This document shows, one piece after another, positions 7,597 to 15,909 of a stretch of 64,000 bases of DNA (position 1 is the first letter of the stretch; each line of letters begins with the position of its first letter). Origin of the DNA: Roseiarcus sp963820795 (lineage in GTDB: Bacteria > Pseudomonadota > Alphaproteobacteria > Rhizobiales > Beijerinckiaceae); contig CAWGBJ010000006.1 of assembly GCA_963820795.1 (NCBI GenBank), forward strand, positions 164,064 to 228,063. The letters are read 5' to 3'. The notes beneath the pieces were generated by a model. It worked only from the letters and a program-made list of their open reading frames with translations. It had not been told where the DNA came from and made no database searches. The position numbers and the translations under genes are program-made.

Positions 7597-7885
7597 CTTG
7601 CTGAAATTCAAAATCATCGGTACCATAGTGAAGTCCATCCGATTGCGCGACGCAAAGGCAAAGAAAATGAAAGGAAAACGAACGTCCAATGGCGCGTAGA
7701 CGCGGTAGCGGGCCGGTTTTCCGGGTCGTGGACGAGGCAACGAAGCATTACCAGGTTGATCTAGTTATAAAGTGAAAAAGCGGACAAATTCTTGCGCCTA
7801 AGCAATTGAAAAAGGCCATTCGCTGCCACAGCCCGAACAGGGCGCGGCGCCCTGGCGGAGGGCGCGAAATTCGGCATCCGCCCGG
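7597..7885. other. AT-richer intergenic stretch after IS1595 element
   Basis: 289 bp between the IS and the guanine deaminase stop codon. Only a 28-codon reading frame (7689-7775, plus strand) is visible, with no family character. No promoter, terminator or RNA gene could be supported. Confidence 0.5.
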
Positions 7886-9181
7886 TCAGAGCTTGCGCGG
7901 CGTTCCGGCGACGTAGGTCTGGCTGACCGCGCGGTCGTCGCCCATCGTGATCAGCGCGAAGAGTTCCGCCTCGAGGTCGTTTGCCGTCTCCATCCGGTGG
8001 GCCATCGCGGGCGTCGCCCGGGAATCGAGCACGACCAGATCGGCCTCCTTGCCGGCCGCGATCGAGCCGATACGGTCGTCGAGGCTCAGCGCCCGGGCAT
8101 TGCCCAGCGTCATCTGATAGAAGGCGGCCGGCGCCGGCCACGACTGGCGGTTGAGCTGCAGGACCTTGTAGCCCTCGGCGGCGGTGCGGAGCATCGAATA
8201 ACTGGTGCCGCCGCCGACGTCGGTCGCCAGCGCGACCCGCACGCCGGCCTTCTCCAGGCGCGCCAGGTCGAAGAGGCCCGAGCCGAGGAAAAGGTTCGAC
8301 GTCGGGCAGAAGGCGGCGACCGACCGGCTGGCGGCCAGCGCCGCGACCTCGTCGTCGGTCAGATGGATGCAATGGCCGAAGACCGAACGGGGCCCGAGCA
8401 GCCCGACCCGGGCGTAGACGTCCAGATAATTGCGCGCCTCGGGAAAAAGCTTCCGCGCCAGCTCGATCTCGGCCTTGTTCTCGTCGACATGCGTTTGCAC
8501 GTAAACCCCGGGGAATTCCCGGACGAGCGCCCCGGCCGCCTCGAGCTGGGCCGGCGTCGAGGTGATGGCGAAGCGCGGCGTCACCGCATAGTCGAGCCGG
8601 CCGCGTCCGCGCCACCGCGCGATGAGGGCCTTGCTTTCGTCGTAGCCGCGCTCGGCGGTGTCTTTCAGCGGCTCGGGTGCATCGCGGTCCATCATCGCCT
8701 TGCCGGCGATCATGCGGGCGCCCCGCCGCTCGGCCTCGGCGAAGAACGCCTCGGCCGATTGCGGATGGACCGTGCAATAGACCATCGCCGTCGTCGTGCC
8801 GCAACGGAAGAGCTCGTCGAAAAAGAAGTCGGCGATCCGGGCGCAATGTTCCGGGTCGGCGAACTTCTGCTCCTCGACAAACGTGTAATTATGCAGCCAG
8901 TCGAGCAGTTGCGCGCCGTAGGACCCGATGACCTGGGTTTGCGGATAGTGGATATGGGCGTCGATGAAGCCCGGCATGACAAGGCGCCCGGAATGATCAT
9001 CGACCGGCGCGTCCGGCGGGGCGCGCCGAAGCACGTCCCGCGCTTCGCCAACCGCATCGATCAGCCCATTCGCCATGAGCACGGCGCCGTCCTCGAGATA
9101 GGTCCGCGCATCCGCCGAAGCGCGCGGATCGTCGGCGAACGACAGGATCCGGCCGCGGACGACCCGCGCCGGCGCGCTCAT
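7886..9181 (-). CDS. guaD: Guanine deaminase
   Basis: 431 aa. It converts guanine to xanthine and ammonia in purine salvage and degradation, in the cytoplasm. It is an amidohydrolase TIM barrel: PGFIDAHIHYPQTQVIGSYG carries the metal-binding HxH, then QTHVDEN, FGHCIHL and ATDVGGGTSYSM supply the remaining zinc and substrate ligands. Length matches the family (about 430-450). Its ATG overlaps the stop of the upstream allantoinase/OHCU gene by 4 bp (ATGA), so the two are translationally coupled and act in one purine/ureide route. Confidence 0.95.
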   Translation of the reverse strand: MSAPARVVRGRILSFADDPRASADARTYLEDGAVLMANGLIDAVGEARDVLRRAPPDAPVDDHSGRLVMPGFIDAHIHYPQTQVIGSYGAQLLDWLHNYTFVEEQKFADPEHCARIADFFFDELFRCGTTTAMVYCTVHPQSAEAFFAEAERRGARMIAGKAMMDRDAPEPLKDTAERGYDESKALIARWRGRGRLDYAVTPRFAITSTPAQLEAAGALVREFPGVYVQTHVDENKAEIELARKLFPEARNYLDVYARVGLLGPRSVFGHCIHLTDDEVAALAASRSVAAFCPTSNLFLGSGLFDLARLEKAGVRVALATDVGGGTSYSMLRTAAEGYKVLQLNRQSWPAPAAFYQMTLGNARALSLDDRIGSIAAGKEADLVVLDSRATPAMAHRMETANDLEAELFALITMGDDRAVSQTYVAGTPRKL

Positions 9182-10599
9182 TTGAGAATGTCCCGGATCC
9201 TGAACGCCGCGATGCGGTCGATCTCGGCCAGCGCCGTCCGGACCTCGCCGTCGCGGTCGTTCGCGAGGCGGCGTTCGAACGCGGCCAGGATCTCCGCCTT
9301 GCTCTTCCCCTTCACCGCCATGATGAACGGAAAGCCGAAGCGCGAGCGATAGGCTTCGTTCAGCGTCGTGAACTTCGCCAGCTCGTCCGGGGTGAGCCGG
9401 TCGAGACGGGCGCTCGTCTGCTCCGCCGTCGATTCGGTTGTCAGCGTCCCCGCGAGAGCGAGCTTTCCGGCGAGGTCGGGGTGGGCGAGGATGAGCCTCT
9501 GCTTTTCCGTATCCGTCGCTTTCGCCGCCGCTGCGGCAAGCGCTTCGGCGAGACCCTCGGGGCCATCGGCCCTGCTCGTCAGGCCGGCGTCCCAGGCCGC
9601 CGCGGCGATCGAGGGCGAATGCTCGTAAACCCCGCCGAACCGTTCGACGAACAGCGTACGGGTGAGCCGCGACGGCTTCCATCCGCCATCGGGCGGATGC
9701 TTGCGGAGCCAGTGGCGGGCGATATCGAGCCGGGTCGGAATCCAGACCCGTTCGCGGCTCAGCGCGTAATCCAGGAAGCGCGCCAGCGACGCCGCCCGTC
9801 CCGGCCGGCCGACGAGGCGGCAGTGCAGGCCGATCGACAGCATTTTCGGCGCGACCCCGCCTTCGGCGTAGAGGGTGTCGAAAGAGTCCCTGAGATAGGT
9901 GAAGAACTGGTCGCCGGAATTGAACCCCTGCGGCGTGGCGAAGCGCATGTCGTTGGAATCGAGGGTGTAGGGCGTGATCAGTTGCGGTCCACGCGGGCCT
10001 TCGAGCCAATAGGGCAGGTCGTCGGCATAGGAGTCGGCGCAATAGAGGAAGCCGCCTTCCTCCATGCCGAGCCTTAGGGTGTTGATCGACGAACGGCCCT
10101 GATAGAAGCCGAGCGGCCGCGTCCCGGCGACCTCGGTGTGGATTCTGACCGCCTCGGCGATGTGGCTCGCCTCGACCTCGGGGGGCGTGTCGCGATAATC
10201 GATCCATTTGAGGCCGTGGGTGGCGATCTCCCAGCCCGCCTCGTTCATCGCCGCCACCGCCTCGGGATTGCGTCCCATCGCGGTCGCGACCGCGTAGACG
10301 GTGACCGGCGTCGAGCGTTCGGTGAACATCCGGTGCAGCCGCCAGAAACCGGCGCGCGAGCCGTATTCGTAGATCGACTCCATGTTCATGTGCCGCATGC
10401 CCGGCCACGGCGCGGCGCCGACGATCTCAGACAGAAAGGCTTCCGACGCAGCGTCGCCGTGCAGGATGTTGTTCTCGCCGCCCTCCTCGTAATTGATGAC
10501 GAACTGCACCGCGATGCGGGCTCCGTTCGGCCAATCGGCGAACGGCGGCGTGCGGCCGTAGCCGACCATATCGCGTGGATAGGTTTCGCTGCTCCCCAT
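9178..10599 (-). CDS. Allantoinase (PuuE) fused to OHCU decarboxylase (UraD)
   Basis: 473 aa bifunctional protein. Residues about 1-305 are a PuuE-type allantoinase of the polysaccharide-deacetylase fold (FVINYEEGGENN, GWEIATHGLKWIDYRD, TLDSNDMRFATPQGFNSGD). Residues about 315-473 are 2-oxo-4-hydroxy-4-carboxy-5-ureidoimidazoline decarboxylase: YEHSPSIAAAAWDAG contains the catalytic His, HPDLAGKLAL and NEAYRSRFGFPFIMAVKGKS the substrate sites. The two steps sit on either side of allantoin in urate breakdown. Such fusions are known in alphaproteobacteria. It is divergent from the enoyl-CoA hydratase gene across 113 bp and coupled to guaD. Confidence 0.95.
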   Translation of the reverse strand: MGSSETYPRDMVGYGRTPPFADWPNGARIAVQFVINYEEGGENNILHGDAASEAFLSEIVGAAPWPGMRHMNMESIYEYGSRAGFWRLHRMFTERSTPVTVYAVATAMGRNPEAVAAMNEAGWEIATHGLKWIDYRDTPPEVEASHIAEAVRIHTEVAGTRPLGFYQGRSSINTLRLGMEEGGFLYCADSYADDLPYWLEGPRGPQLITPYTLDSNDMRFATPQGFNSGDQFFTYLRDSFDTLYAEGGVAPKMLSIGLHCRLVGRPGRAASLARFLDYALSRERVWIPTRLDIARHWLRKHPPDGGWKPSRLTRTLFVERFGGVYEHSPSIAAAAWDAGLTSRADGPEGLAEALAAAAAKATDTEKQRLILAHPDLAGKLALAGTLTTESTAEQTSARLDRLTPDELAKFTTLNEAYRSRFGFPFIMAVKGKSKAEILAAFERRLANDRDGEVRTALAEIDRIAAFRIRDILK

Positions 10600-10712
10600 T
10601 CCCTGTCGATCCTCGGTGACGCCAAAAATACAAGCTACGACAGGAACGCGGTTTGCTCCAGCCCGGCAAATGCTTCAAAGAGAGCGGCAGGCCCCCCCTC
10701 AGTCCACCGCCC

Positions 10713-11513
10713 ATGACCGACATCGCGCTCAACTTCGAACCGCCCTTCGCACGGGTCCTCTTGAACAGACCCGACCGCCGCAATGCGATCACCCGCGCCA
10801 TGTGGCGGGCGCTGCCGGCGATCCGCGCGGCGATCGAATCCCGCGACGATGTGCTGGTCGCGCTCGTCGAAGGGGCCGGCGCGCATTTCAGCGTCGGGGC
10901 CGACATTTCCGAGTTCGACGAGTTCTATCGCGACGCGGCCGCAGCGCGCGATTATGGCGATGCGGTTCAGGACGGGCTCAAGGCGCTGATCAACCTCGAC
11001 CGTCCGACGATCGCTGTCCTGCACGGCAACGTCGTCGGCGGCGGGCTCGGGCTGGCGCTCGCCTGCGATCTGAGGTTCTGCGACGCCGATGCCCATCTGG
11101 CCGTGACCCCGGCGCGGCTCGGCCTCGTCTACGGACACGCGGAGACGCGTCGTCTCGTCGAGCTTGTCGGGCCCTCGCGGGCCAAAGACCTGTTGTTCAC
11201 CGGGCGTCGGATCGAGACCGAGGAGGCGCTCGCCATCGGCCTCATCGACCGGCGCGTCGAAGCGGCGCTTAAGGATACGGTTATGGGCTATGCGCGCGGC
11301 CTGGCGGCGCTGAGCCAGGCCTCGATCCGAGGGGCGAAACGGGCGGTCGAGGCGATCGCCGCCGGCTTGGCCATTGAAACGCCCGCCTACCGGGCGCTCG
11401 CCGAAGCCGCCGCGCTCGGACCGGATTTCGCCGAAGGCCGCGCCGCCTTCGCCGAGCGGCGGGCGCCGCGGTTCGCCTTTCGCGGCGCGACCTTGCCGCT
11501 GCCGCCAGCCTGA
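10713..11513 (+). CDS. Enoyl-CoA hydratase/isomerase family protein
   Basis: 266 aa from ATG 10713. The frame is open from 10653 but those residues lack the family start. Crotonase-fold hallmarks: NRPDRRNAITRAMW, the oxyanion-hole segments HFSVGADISEF and HGNVVGGGLGLALACDLRFC, and YGHAETRRLVELVGPSRAKD. A Glu is present in the second half (YGHAETRR), but the usual hydratase pair of glutamates is not complete, so hydratase versus isomerase cannot be settled. In many Rhizobiales a gene of this family lies just before rpsT, as here with one gene between. Confidence 0.85.
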   Translation: MTDIALNFEPPFARVLLNRPDRRNAITRAMWRALPAIRAAIESRDDVLVALVEGAGAHFSVGADISEFDEFYRDAAAARDYGDAVQDGLKALINLDRPTIAVLHGNVVGGGLGLALACDLRFCDADAHLAVTPARLGLVYGHAETRRLVELVGPSRAKDLLFTGRRIETEEALAIGLIDRRVEAALKDTVMGYARGLAALSQASIRGAKRAVEAIAAGLAIETPAYRALAEAAALGPDFAEGRAAFAERRAPRFAFRGATLPLPPA

Positions 11514-11548
11514 CGCATTCCACCTTACCGCCAGGACGAGGTCGCCCC

Positions 11549-12334
11549 ATGTCCCTTTCCGTCCTAGCGCTGCTGGCGCTGGTCGGCTTTGCTTCGGGCT
11601 TTGTCGACGCGATCGCTGGGGGCGGCGGCTTGCTGACGCTGCCTTCGCTTGCGCTGGCGGGCCTGGATCCGGTCACCGCAGTCGCGACCAACAAGCTCGC
11701 CAGCACGTTCGGCTCCGGTTCAGCTACGCTTGCCTTCTGGCGTAAGGGTAAGATCGAGCCGCCGATGGCGCCCTCGGCGCTCGCCGCCGCGATCGGCGCC
11801 GCGTTCGGCGCCCTCCTCCTGCCTTGGGCGCCGAGGGCGTTCCTGAGCCAGGCGCTGCCGCTCGTCCTCGTCGGCGTGGCGCTTTATTTCGCTTTGGCGC
11901 CGAATTTGACCGACGCGGAACGGCGCGCGCGGATTACGCCGGCGCGCTTTGCTTCGACTCTGGCCCCGGCGATCGGCTTCTATGACGGCGTCTTCGGACC
12001 CGGCGCCGGCTCCTTCTACATGATCAGTCTTGTCGTCCTCGCCGGCTTCGGGCTCACCCGCGCCATCGCGGGAGCGCGCTTCGCCAATTTCGGCAGCAAC
12101 ATAGGGTCGCTCGCCGTCTATGCCCTGTCCGGGCATATTGTCCCGCTCGCCGGCCTCACGATGGGTGTCGGCGCCTTCGCCGGCGCGCGGCTCGGCGCGC
12201 ACGCGGCGCTGACAGCGGGCGCGAGGCTGGTGCGGCCGCTGATCGTCGTGGTCTCCTGCGCCATGGCCCTCAAGCTGATGACCGGGCCGGGCGGATTGCT
12301 CGCATCGCTCGGGCGCACGGCGACGGGCGGTTGA
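11549..12334 (+). CDS. TSUP-family (TauE/SafE) membrane permease
   Basis: 261 aa with about seven to eight hydrophobic segments. The start MSLSVLALLALVGFASGFVD and the repeated glycine-rich motifs AIAGGGGLLTLPSLALAGLD and FYDGVFGPGAGSFYMISLVV are the two-fold pseudo-repeat of the TSUP family. Family members move sulfite, sulfoacetate or related anions; the substrate is not predictable. Its stop codon overlaps the -35 box of the rpsT promoter. Confidence 0.9.
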   Translation: MSLSVLALLALVGFASGFVDAIAGGGGLLTLPSLALAGLDPVTAVATNKLASTFGSGSATLAFWRKGKIEPPMAPSALAAAIGAAFGALLLPWAPRAFLSQALPLVLVGVALYFALAPNLTDAERRARITPARFASTLAPAIGFYDGVFGPGAGSFYMISLVVLAGFGLTRAIAGARFANFGSNIGSLAVYALSGHIVPLAGLTMGVGAFAGARLGAHAALTAGARLVRPLIVVVSCAMALKLMTGPGGLLASLGRTATGG

Positions 12335-12359
12335 CGAGCTGGACGGGAGGCGCTTATAT
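12331..12359 (+). promoter_or_regulatory. Strong sigma-70 promoter for rpsT
   Basis: TTGACG (12331-12336), exactly 17 bp, then TTATAT (12354-12359). The -35 box contains the TGA stop of the upstream permease gene. The expected leader of about 80 nt before rpsT fits the known length of S20 leaders, where translation is autoregulated. Confidence 0.75.
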
Positions 12360-12445
12360 GCCACCGATCCAGGCTGGGCCGACGCCCGGCCTCTTTGATG
12401 TTGAGACGCCGGCCGCGTCCGCCTCATGTAGGGAAAATCACCGAT

Positions 12446-12712
12446 ATGGCCAATACGAAGTCGGCCCAGAAAGCCGCCCGCCAGACCCTCACCCGCACCG
12501 CGATCAACAAGTCGCGTCGCAGCGACATGCGAACTTACGTGCGCAAGGTCGAGGAGGCGATCGTCGCCAAGGACCCGAAGGCCGCCGCTGAGGCGCTGAG
12601 CGACGCCGAGCCGCGGCTCGCCCGGGCCGCGCAGAAGGGCATCGTCCACAAGAACGCCGCATCGCGCAAAATCTCCCGGCTGACCAAGCGCGTCCAAGCG
12701 CTCGGCGCCTGA
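12446..12712 (+). CDS. rpsT: 30S ribosomal protein S20
   Basis: 88 aa, standard size. ANTKSAQKAARQTLTRTAIN and KSRRSDMRTYVRKVEEAI are the basic N-terminal helix that binds 16S rRNA; KGIVHKNAASRKISRLTKRV is the C-terminal signature. The start is ATG 12446; a longer in-frame reading from 12395 has no S20 character. In many alphaproteobacteria rpsT is followed by dnaA; here it is not. Confidence 0.97.
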   Translation: MANTKSAQKAARQTLTRTAINKSRRSDMRTYVRKVEEAIVAKDPKAAAEALSDAEPRLARAAQKGIVHKNAASRKISRLTKRVQALGA

Positions 12713-12844
12713 TCGGCCCGACATAGCCCTCGCCGCGGGCTGAAGGGCAGGTGAGGCGCAGAGCAGCTGCCCTTGCGCTGCGATGCCGGAAAGAGCGCCA
12801 TCGATCTCACTGAGATCTTCGGAGTAACGCCATTTCGGCCGCGA

Positions 12845-13002
12845 TCAGCCCAAGTACTGCCCAAAGCTCTCCCTCTCCATCCAGTCGACCGCCTTGCCGT
12901 CGAGCGCCTCCTGGATCGCGATATGGGTCATCGCAGTCAGCGGCGACGGCCCGTCTCATGCTTCTCGTCCGGCCCGAACAATACGACGTCGCAGGACCGG
13001 GG
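12845..13002 (-). pseudogene. Decayed cupin-domain protein, C-terminal part
   Basis: On the minus strand CDVVLFGPDEKH (one frame, then a stop) is followed in another frame by TAMTHIAIQEALDGKAVDWM and ESFGQYLG to the TGA at 12845. Cupin-domain quinol-type oxidoreductases typically end in a motif of this form: a GEKHWHG metal-binding strand, then AMTHIAIQEALDGK near the end. The frameshift falls between the two and the expected HWHG is missing. The N-terminal half cannot be recognised. Upstream, 12713-12844 holds only a weak hairpin (GGGCAG...CTGCCC). Confidence 0.55.
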
Positions 13003-13143
13003 GGCGGTGAGTGACCCGAGCCCAAATTGCGACGTACATAAGTGCAGCGCGAAAAGGTCGATGACCTCTCTCCATGAGACTTGACGAAGCCGTCGACCGG
13101 GCGTTCCAAGTCCGCCAGCTCCTTGCTGGCAGAGACCGCCTCG

Positions 13144-13407
13144 ATGACAGACGCCCCTCCCGACCGGCTCAGCGTTGACCCGGTGAGCCCGTTCCACGAT
13201 GAGGCGGCGCTGGCCCGTGGCGTCGGTATCCGCTTTCGCGGCGTCGAACGCCGCGACGTCGAGGAATATTGCGTCAGCGAGAACTGGATCCGGGCGCCGG
13301 CCGGCAAGACCCGCGACCGCAAGGGCGCCCCACTCATTATCAAGATGACCGGGCCCGTTGAGCCCTATTTTCTCACCCTTGCCGGCGACGATGCGAAACC
13401 CGCCTGA
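13144..13407 (+). CDS. DUF3297 family small protein
   Basis: 87 aa from ATG 13144. PPDRLSVDPVSPFHDEAALA, RGVGIRFRGVERRDVEEYCV and GKTRDRKGAPLIIKMTGPVE are the DUF3297 signatures; the family has no assigned function. The frame continues upstream to 13081, but the family normally starts at MTD. It lies alone between a cupin remnant and the VOC gene. Confidence 0.88.
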   Translation: MTDAPPDRLSVDPVSPFHDEAALARGVGIRFRGVERRDVEEYCVSENWIRAPAGKTRDRKGAPLIIKMTGPVEPYFLTLAGDDAKPA

Positions 13408-13511
13408 TCGTTTCGCCCTATCACAAGGTAAATTGGGCGTGGCCCACGCTGCTGACAGAAACTGACACTCGTCGTCGGTAAGGATCGCCTGGTTCAACCC
13501 GGAGCAATCCC

Positions 13512-13877
13512 ATGTCCGATGTCAGCTTTATCCTCGTCTATGTCGATGACGTCGCCAGAAGCAAAGCGTTCTACGCGGCGGTTCTTGGACGCGGCCCGGT
13601 CGAATCCTCGTCGACATTCGCGATGCTGCCGGCGGCGCCGAACCTCATGCTGGGCTTATGGAAGCGCGAAAGCGTGAAGCCGGCGCCGACCGCGGCGGGG
13701 GGATCCGAGATCGCCTTCGCCGCCGCCGACGACGCCGAGCTCGACCGGCTTTTCGCCGAATGGCAAGCGCGGGGCGTCGCGATCGCGCTCCGGCCGACGA
13801 AGATGGACTTCGGCTACACCTTTGTCGGGCTCGACCCCGACGGTAATCGGCTGCGCGTCTTTGCGTCGGCCGGTTGA
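13512..13877 (+). CDS. VOC-family (glyoxalase/bleomycin-resistance fold) protein
   Basis: 121 aa, a single vicinal-oxygen-chelate unit with two beta-alpha-beta-beta-beta repeats: VSFILVYVDDVARSKAFYAA begins the first and GYTFVGLDPDGNRLRVF ends the second. The usual metal-binding Glu at the C-terminal strand (ExxDPDGN pattern) is replaced by FVGLDPDGN, so metal binding is uncertain. Substrate unknown. It is convergent with cysK. Confidence 0.85.
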   Translation: MSDVSFILVYVDDVARSKAFYAAVLGRGPVESSSTFAMLPAAPNLMLGLWKRESVKPAPTAAGGSEIAFAAADDAELDRLFAEWQARGVAIALRPTKMDFGYTFVGLDPDGNRLRVFASAG

Positions 13878-13911
13878 TCGTCGGAAAGAGGAAACGCGCA
13901 GCGCGCTTCGA

Positions 13912-14886
13912 TCAGAGGCCCTCGAACAGCGCGGTCGAGAGATAGCGCTCGGCGAAGGAGGGAATGATCACGACGATCATCTTGCCTTCGTTTTCCGGCC
14001 GGCGCCCGATGTCGATCGCCGCGGCAACGGCGGCGCCTGAGGAAATGCCGACGGGGATACCTTCAAGCCGCGCAACCAGGCGAGCGGTGTCGAACGCCGT
14101 CTGGTTGCCGACCGTGACGATCTCGTCGATCACGCTCCGGTCCAGAATCGTCGGGACGAAGCCCGCGCCGATGCCCTGGATCTTGTGCGGCCCCGGCGCG
14201 CCGCCGGAGAGGACCGGCGAATCCTCCGGCTCGACCGCGACCATACGCACCTCGAGCTTCCGCTGCTTTAAAACCTGGCCGACGCCGGTGATCGTTCCGC
14301 CGGTGCCGACGCCGGAAACCACGACGTCGACGGCGCCGGCGGTGTCGTTCCAGATTTCCTCGGCGGTGGTGCGTCGGTGAATGTCCGGATTGGCGGGATT
14401 TTCGAACTGCTGCGGGATGATTGCGCCCGGGGTCGCAGCGACAATCTCGTTGGCCTTGGCGATAGCGCCCTTCATGCCCTGCGCCGCCGGCGTCAGGACG
14501 AGTTCGGCGCCCAGCAGCGCCAGCATCTTGCGCCGCTCGATGGACATCGACTCCGGCATCACGAGAATGAGTTTGTAGCCTCTCGCTGCGGCGACGAAAG
14601 CAAGCGCAATGCCGGTGTTGCCGGAGGTGGGCTCGACCAGGACGCTTCGCTGAGGCGCGATCTTGCCTTGCGCCTCGAGTGCGTCGATCATGGCGACGCC
14701 GATGCGGTCCTTGACGCTGCCGACGGGATTGAAGAACTCGAGCTTGCCGACTAGTCGCGCGGCGACGCCCTTCTCCTTGGCGGTGCGATTCATCGCGACG
14801 AGCGGCGTATCGCCAATCGTTTCGGTGATGGAGTCGTAAATCCTGCCTCTGCCTGGCGCGGGCGCCACGCCCTCCGTCGTCGTCAT
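13912..14886 (-). CDS. cysK: Cysteine synthase A (O-acetylserine sulfhydrylase)
   Basis: 324 aa. Makes cysteine from O-acetylserine and sulfide with pyridoxal phosphate. NPVGSVKDRIG holds the PLP-binding Lys, PTSGNTGIALAF the substrate loop, GTGGTITGVGQVLK the phosphate-binding loop, and PVGISSGAAVAAA the ring-nitrogen Ser. Start ATG 14886 has GGAGAA 7 nt upstream; the frame is open to 14973 but without an RBS. It lies 104 bp after an Rrf2-family regulator gene, a class that often controls cysteine biosynthesis. Confidence 0.95.
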   Translation of the reverse strand: MTTTEGVAPAPGRGRIYDSITETIGDTPLVAMNRTAKEKGVAARLVGKLEFFNPVGSVKDRIGVAMIDALEAQGKIAPQRSVLVEPTSGNTGIALAFVAAARGYKLILVMPESMSIERRKMLALLGAELVLTPAAQGMKGAIAKANEIVAATPGAIIPQQFENPANPDIHRRTTAEEIWNDTAGAVDVVVSGVGTGGTITGVGQVLKQRKLEVRMVAVEPEDSPVLSGGAPGPHKIQGIGAGFVPTILDRSVIDEIVTVGNQTAFDTARLVARLEGIPVGISSGAAVAAAIDIGRRPENEGKMIVVIIPSFAERYLSTALFEGL

Positions 14887-14990
14887 CGAATGGTTCTCCG
14901 CAAAAGCGGCCGGGCCGGCGCCCAACCAGGCGCGGCCCGACGCTAACACTTTTTCCGGATCGATTCTATGCAACTTCGGGAGTATCGAAG

Positions 14991-15443
14991 CTAGATTGCA
15001 AAATCTCCGGTCGCCTTTTCGTCGTCAAGAACATGAGCGTGTTCGGCCTTCTCGCACATGCTCTCGACCGTGATCGCATCGAGGTTGGCGAGGAAGGATT
15101 CGCCCGCCTTTCGAACGGTTGGGTCGATCACGCGTTCGAGCAGAGGCGAGTTTGCGCCCAGATCCTCAGGATCGGCAGTGCTGAGCGACATTGCCGTGCG
15201 GACGATTTCACCGACCGAGATTCGGCGCCGTTCGCGGGCAAGTTCGTAACCGCCCCGTGGTCCGCGCACGCCTTTGAGAATCTTGGCGTGAACGAGCCCT
15301 TGCAGGAGCGTCTCCAGATGTCGGGGCGGCAGCTTATGGCGCGCGGCTAGGGCCTTCGCCGCAACTGGCGCAGACCGAGAATGCAACGCGACATCGACAA
15401 CGGCGGCGATGGCGAGAACGCTCCGTCGCGATAACAGGTTCAT
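14991..15443 (-). CDS. Rrf2-family transcriptional regulator
   Basis: 150 aa from ATG 15443, with AGGAGGA a few nt upstream. An N-terminal winged helix spans about residues 1-85 (LAARHKLPPRHLETLLQGLV, GVRGPRGGYELARERRRISV). The region where IscR carries three cysteines contains only one here (SMCEKAEHA), so an Fe-S cluster is unlikely and a CymR-like role is more plausible. It starts 1 bp after the dut stop, in a string with coaBC and dut, and precedes cysK. Control of cysK is an inference. Confidence 0.85.
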   Translation of the reverse strand: MNLLSRRSVLAIAAVVDVALHSRSAPVAAKALAARHKLPPRHLETLLQGLVHAKILKGVRGPRGGYELARERRRISVGEIVRTAMSLSTADPEDLGANSPLLERVIDPTVRKAGESFLANLDAITVESMCEKAEHAHVLDDEKATGDFAI

Positions 15444-15444
15444 C

Positions 15445-15909
15445 TCATTCCTCCTCGGATGAGCGCCCGGTGGAGCCAAATCCATCTGAGCCTCGGACGC
15501 TCGACGTGAGCCGGTCGCCCGCAATGAGGGCGACGCGTTCCACAGAACAAACGACGAGTTGCGCTATCCGCGCGCCACGCCGTACTGCAAAAGGCTTGGT
15601 TCCAAAATTGATGAGAATGACGCTGATCTCTCCACGGTAATCCGCGTCGACCGTCCCCGGTGTATTGAGCACGGTCACTCCATCATGCAGGGCCAGTCCC
15701 GACCGGGGACGGACCTGCGCTTCAAAACCCTTGGGCAACTCAATCGCGAGCCCGGTCGGTATCAATGCCCTCTCGCCCGGTCCGAGGAGAACCTCTTGCC
15801 CGGCCGGCAATGCGGCCACGAGGTCCATCCCGGATGCATCTTCACTCGCATACGATGGCAATTGCAAGCCCCGGGCGTGTGGTAATCGCCTGTAAACGAT
15901 CGAAATCAT
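15445..15909 (-). CDS. dut: dUTP diphosphatase (dUTPase)
   Basis: 154 aa. Hydrolyses dUTP to dUMP, keeping uracil out of DNA and feeding dTMP synthesis. All trimeric dUTPase motifs are present: DASGMDLVAALP (I), RPRSGLALHDG (II), GVTVLNTPGTVDADYRGEIS (III), RGARIAQLVV (IV) and RGSDGFGSTGR (V). ATG 15909 overlaps the coaBC stop (ATGA). coaBC-dut is a conserved pair. Confidence 0.96.
   Translation of the reverse strand: MISIVYRRLPHARGLQLPSYASEDASGMDLVAALPAGQEVLLGPGERALIPTGLAIELPKGFEAQVRPRSGLALHDGVTVLNTPGTVDADYRGEISVILINFGTKPFAVRRGARIAQLVVCSVERVALIAGDRLTSSVRGSDGFGSTGRSSEEE

Noticed and set aside
7689..7775. 28-codon frame (MARRRGSGPVF...) after the IS1595 element.
   Set aside because: No ribosome-binding site or family character; too short to support.
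12725..12780. Hairpin after rpsT considered as a terminator.
   Set aside because: The stem GGGCAG/CTGCCC has a long loop and no following T-run; not convincing.
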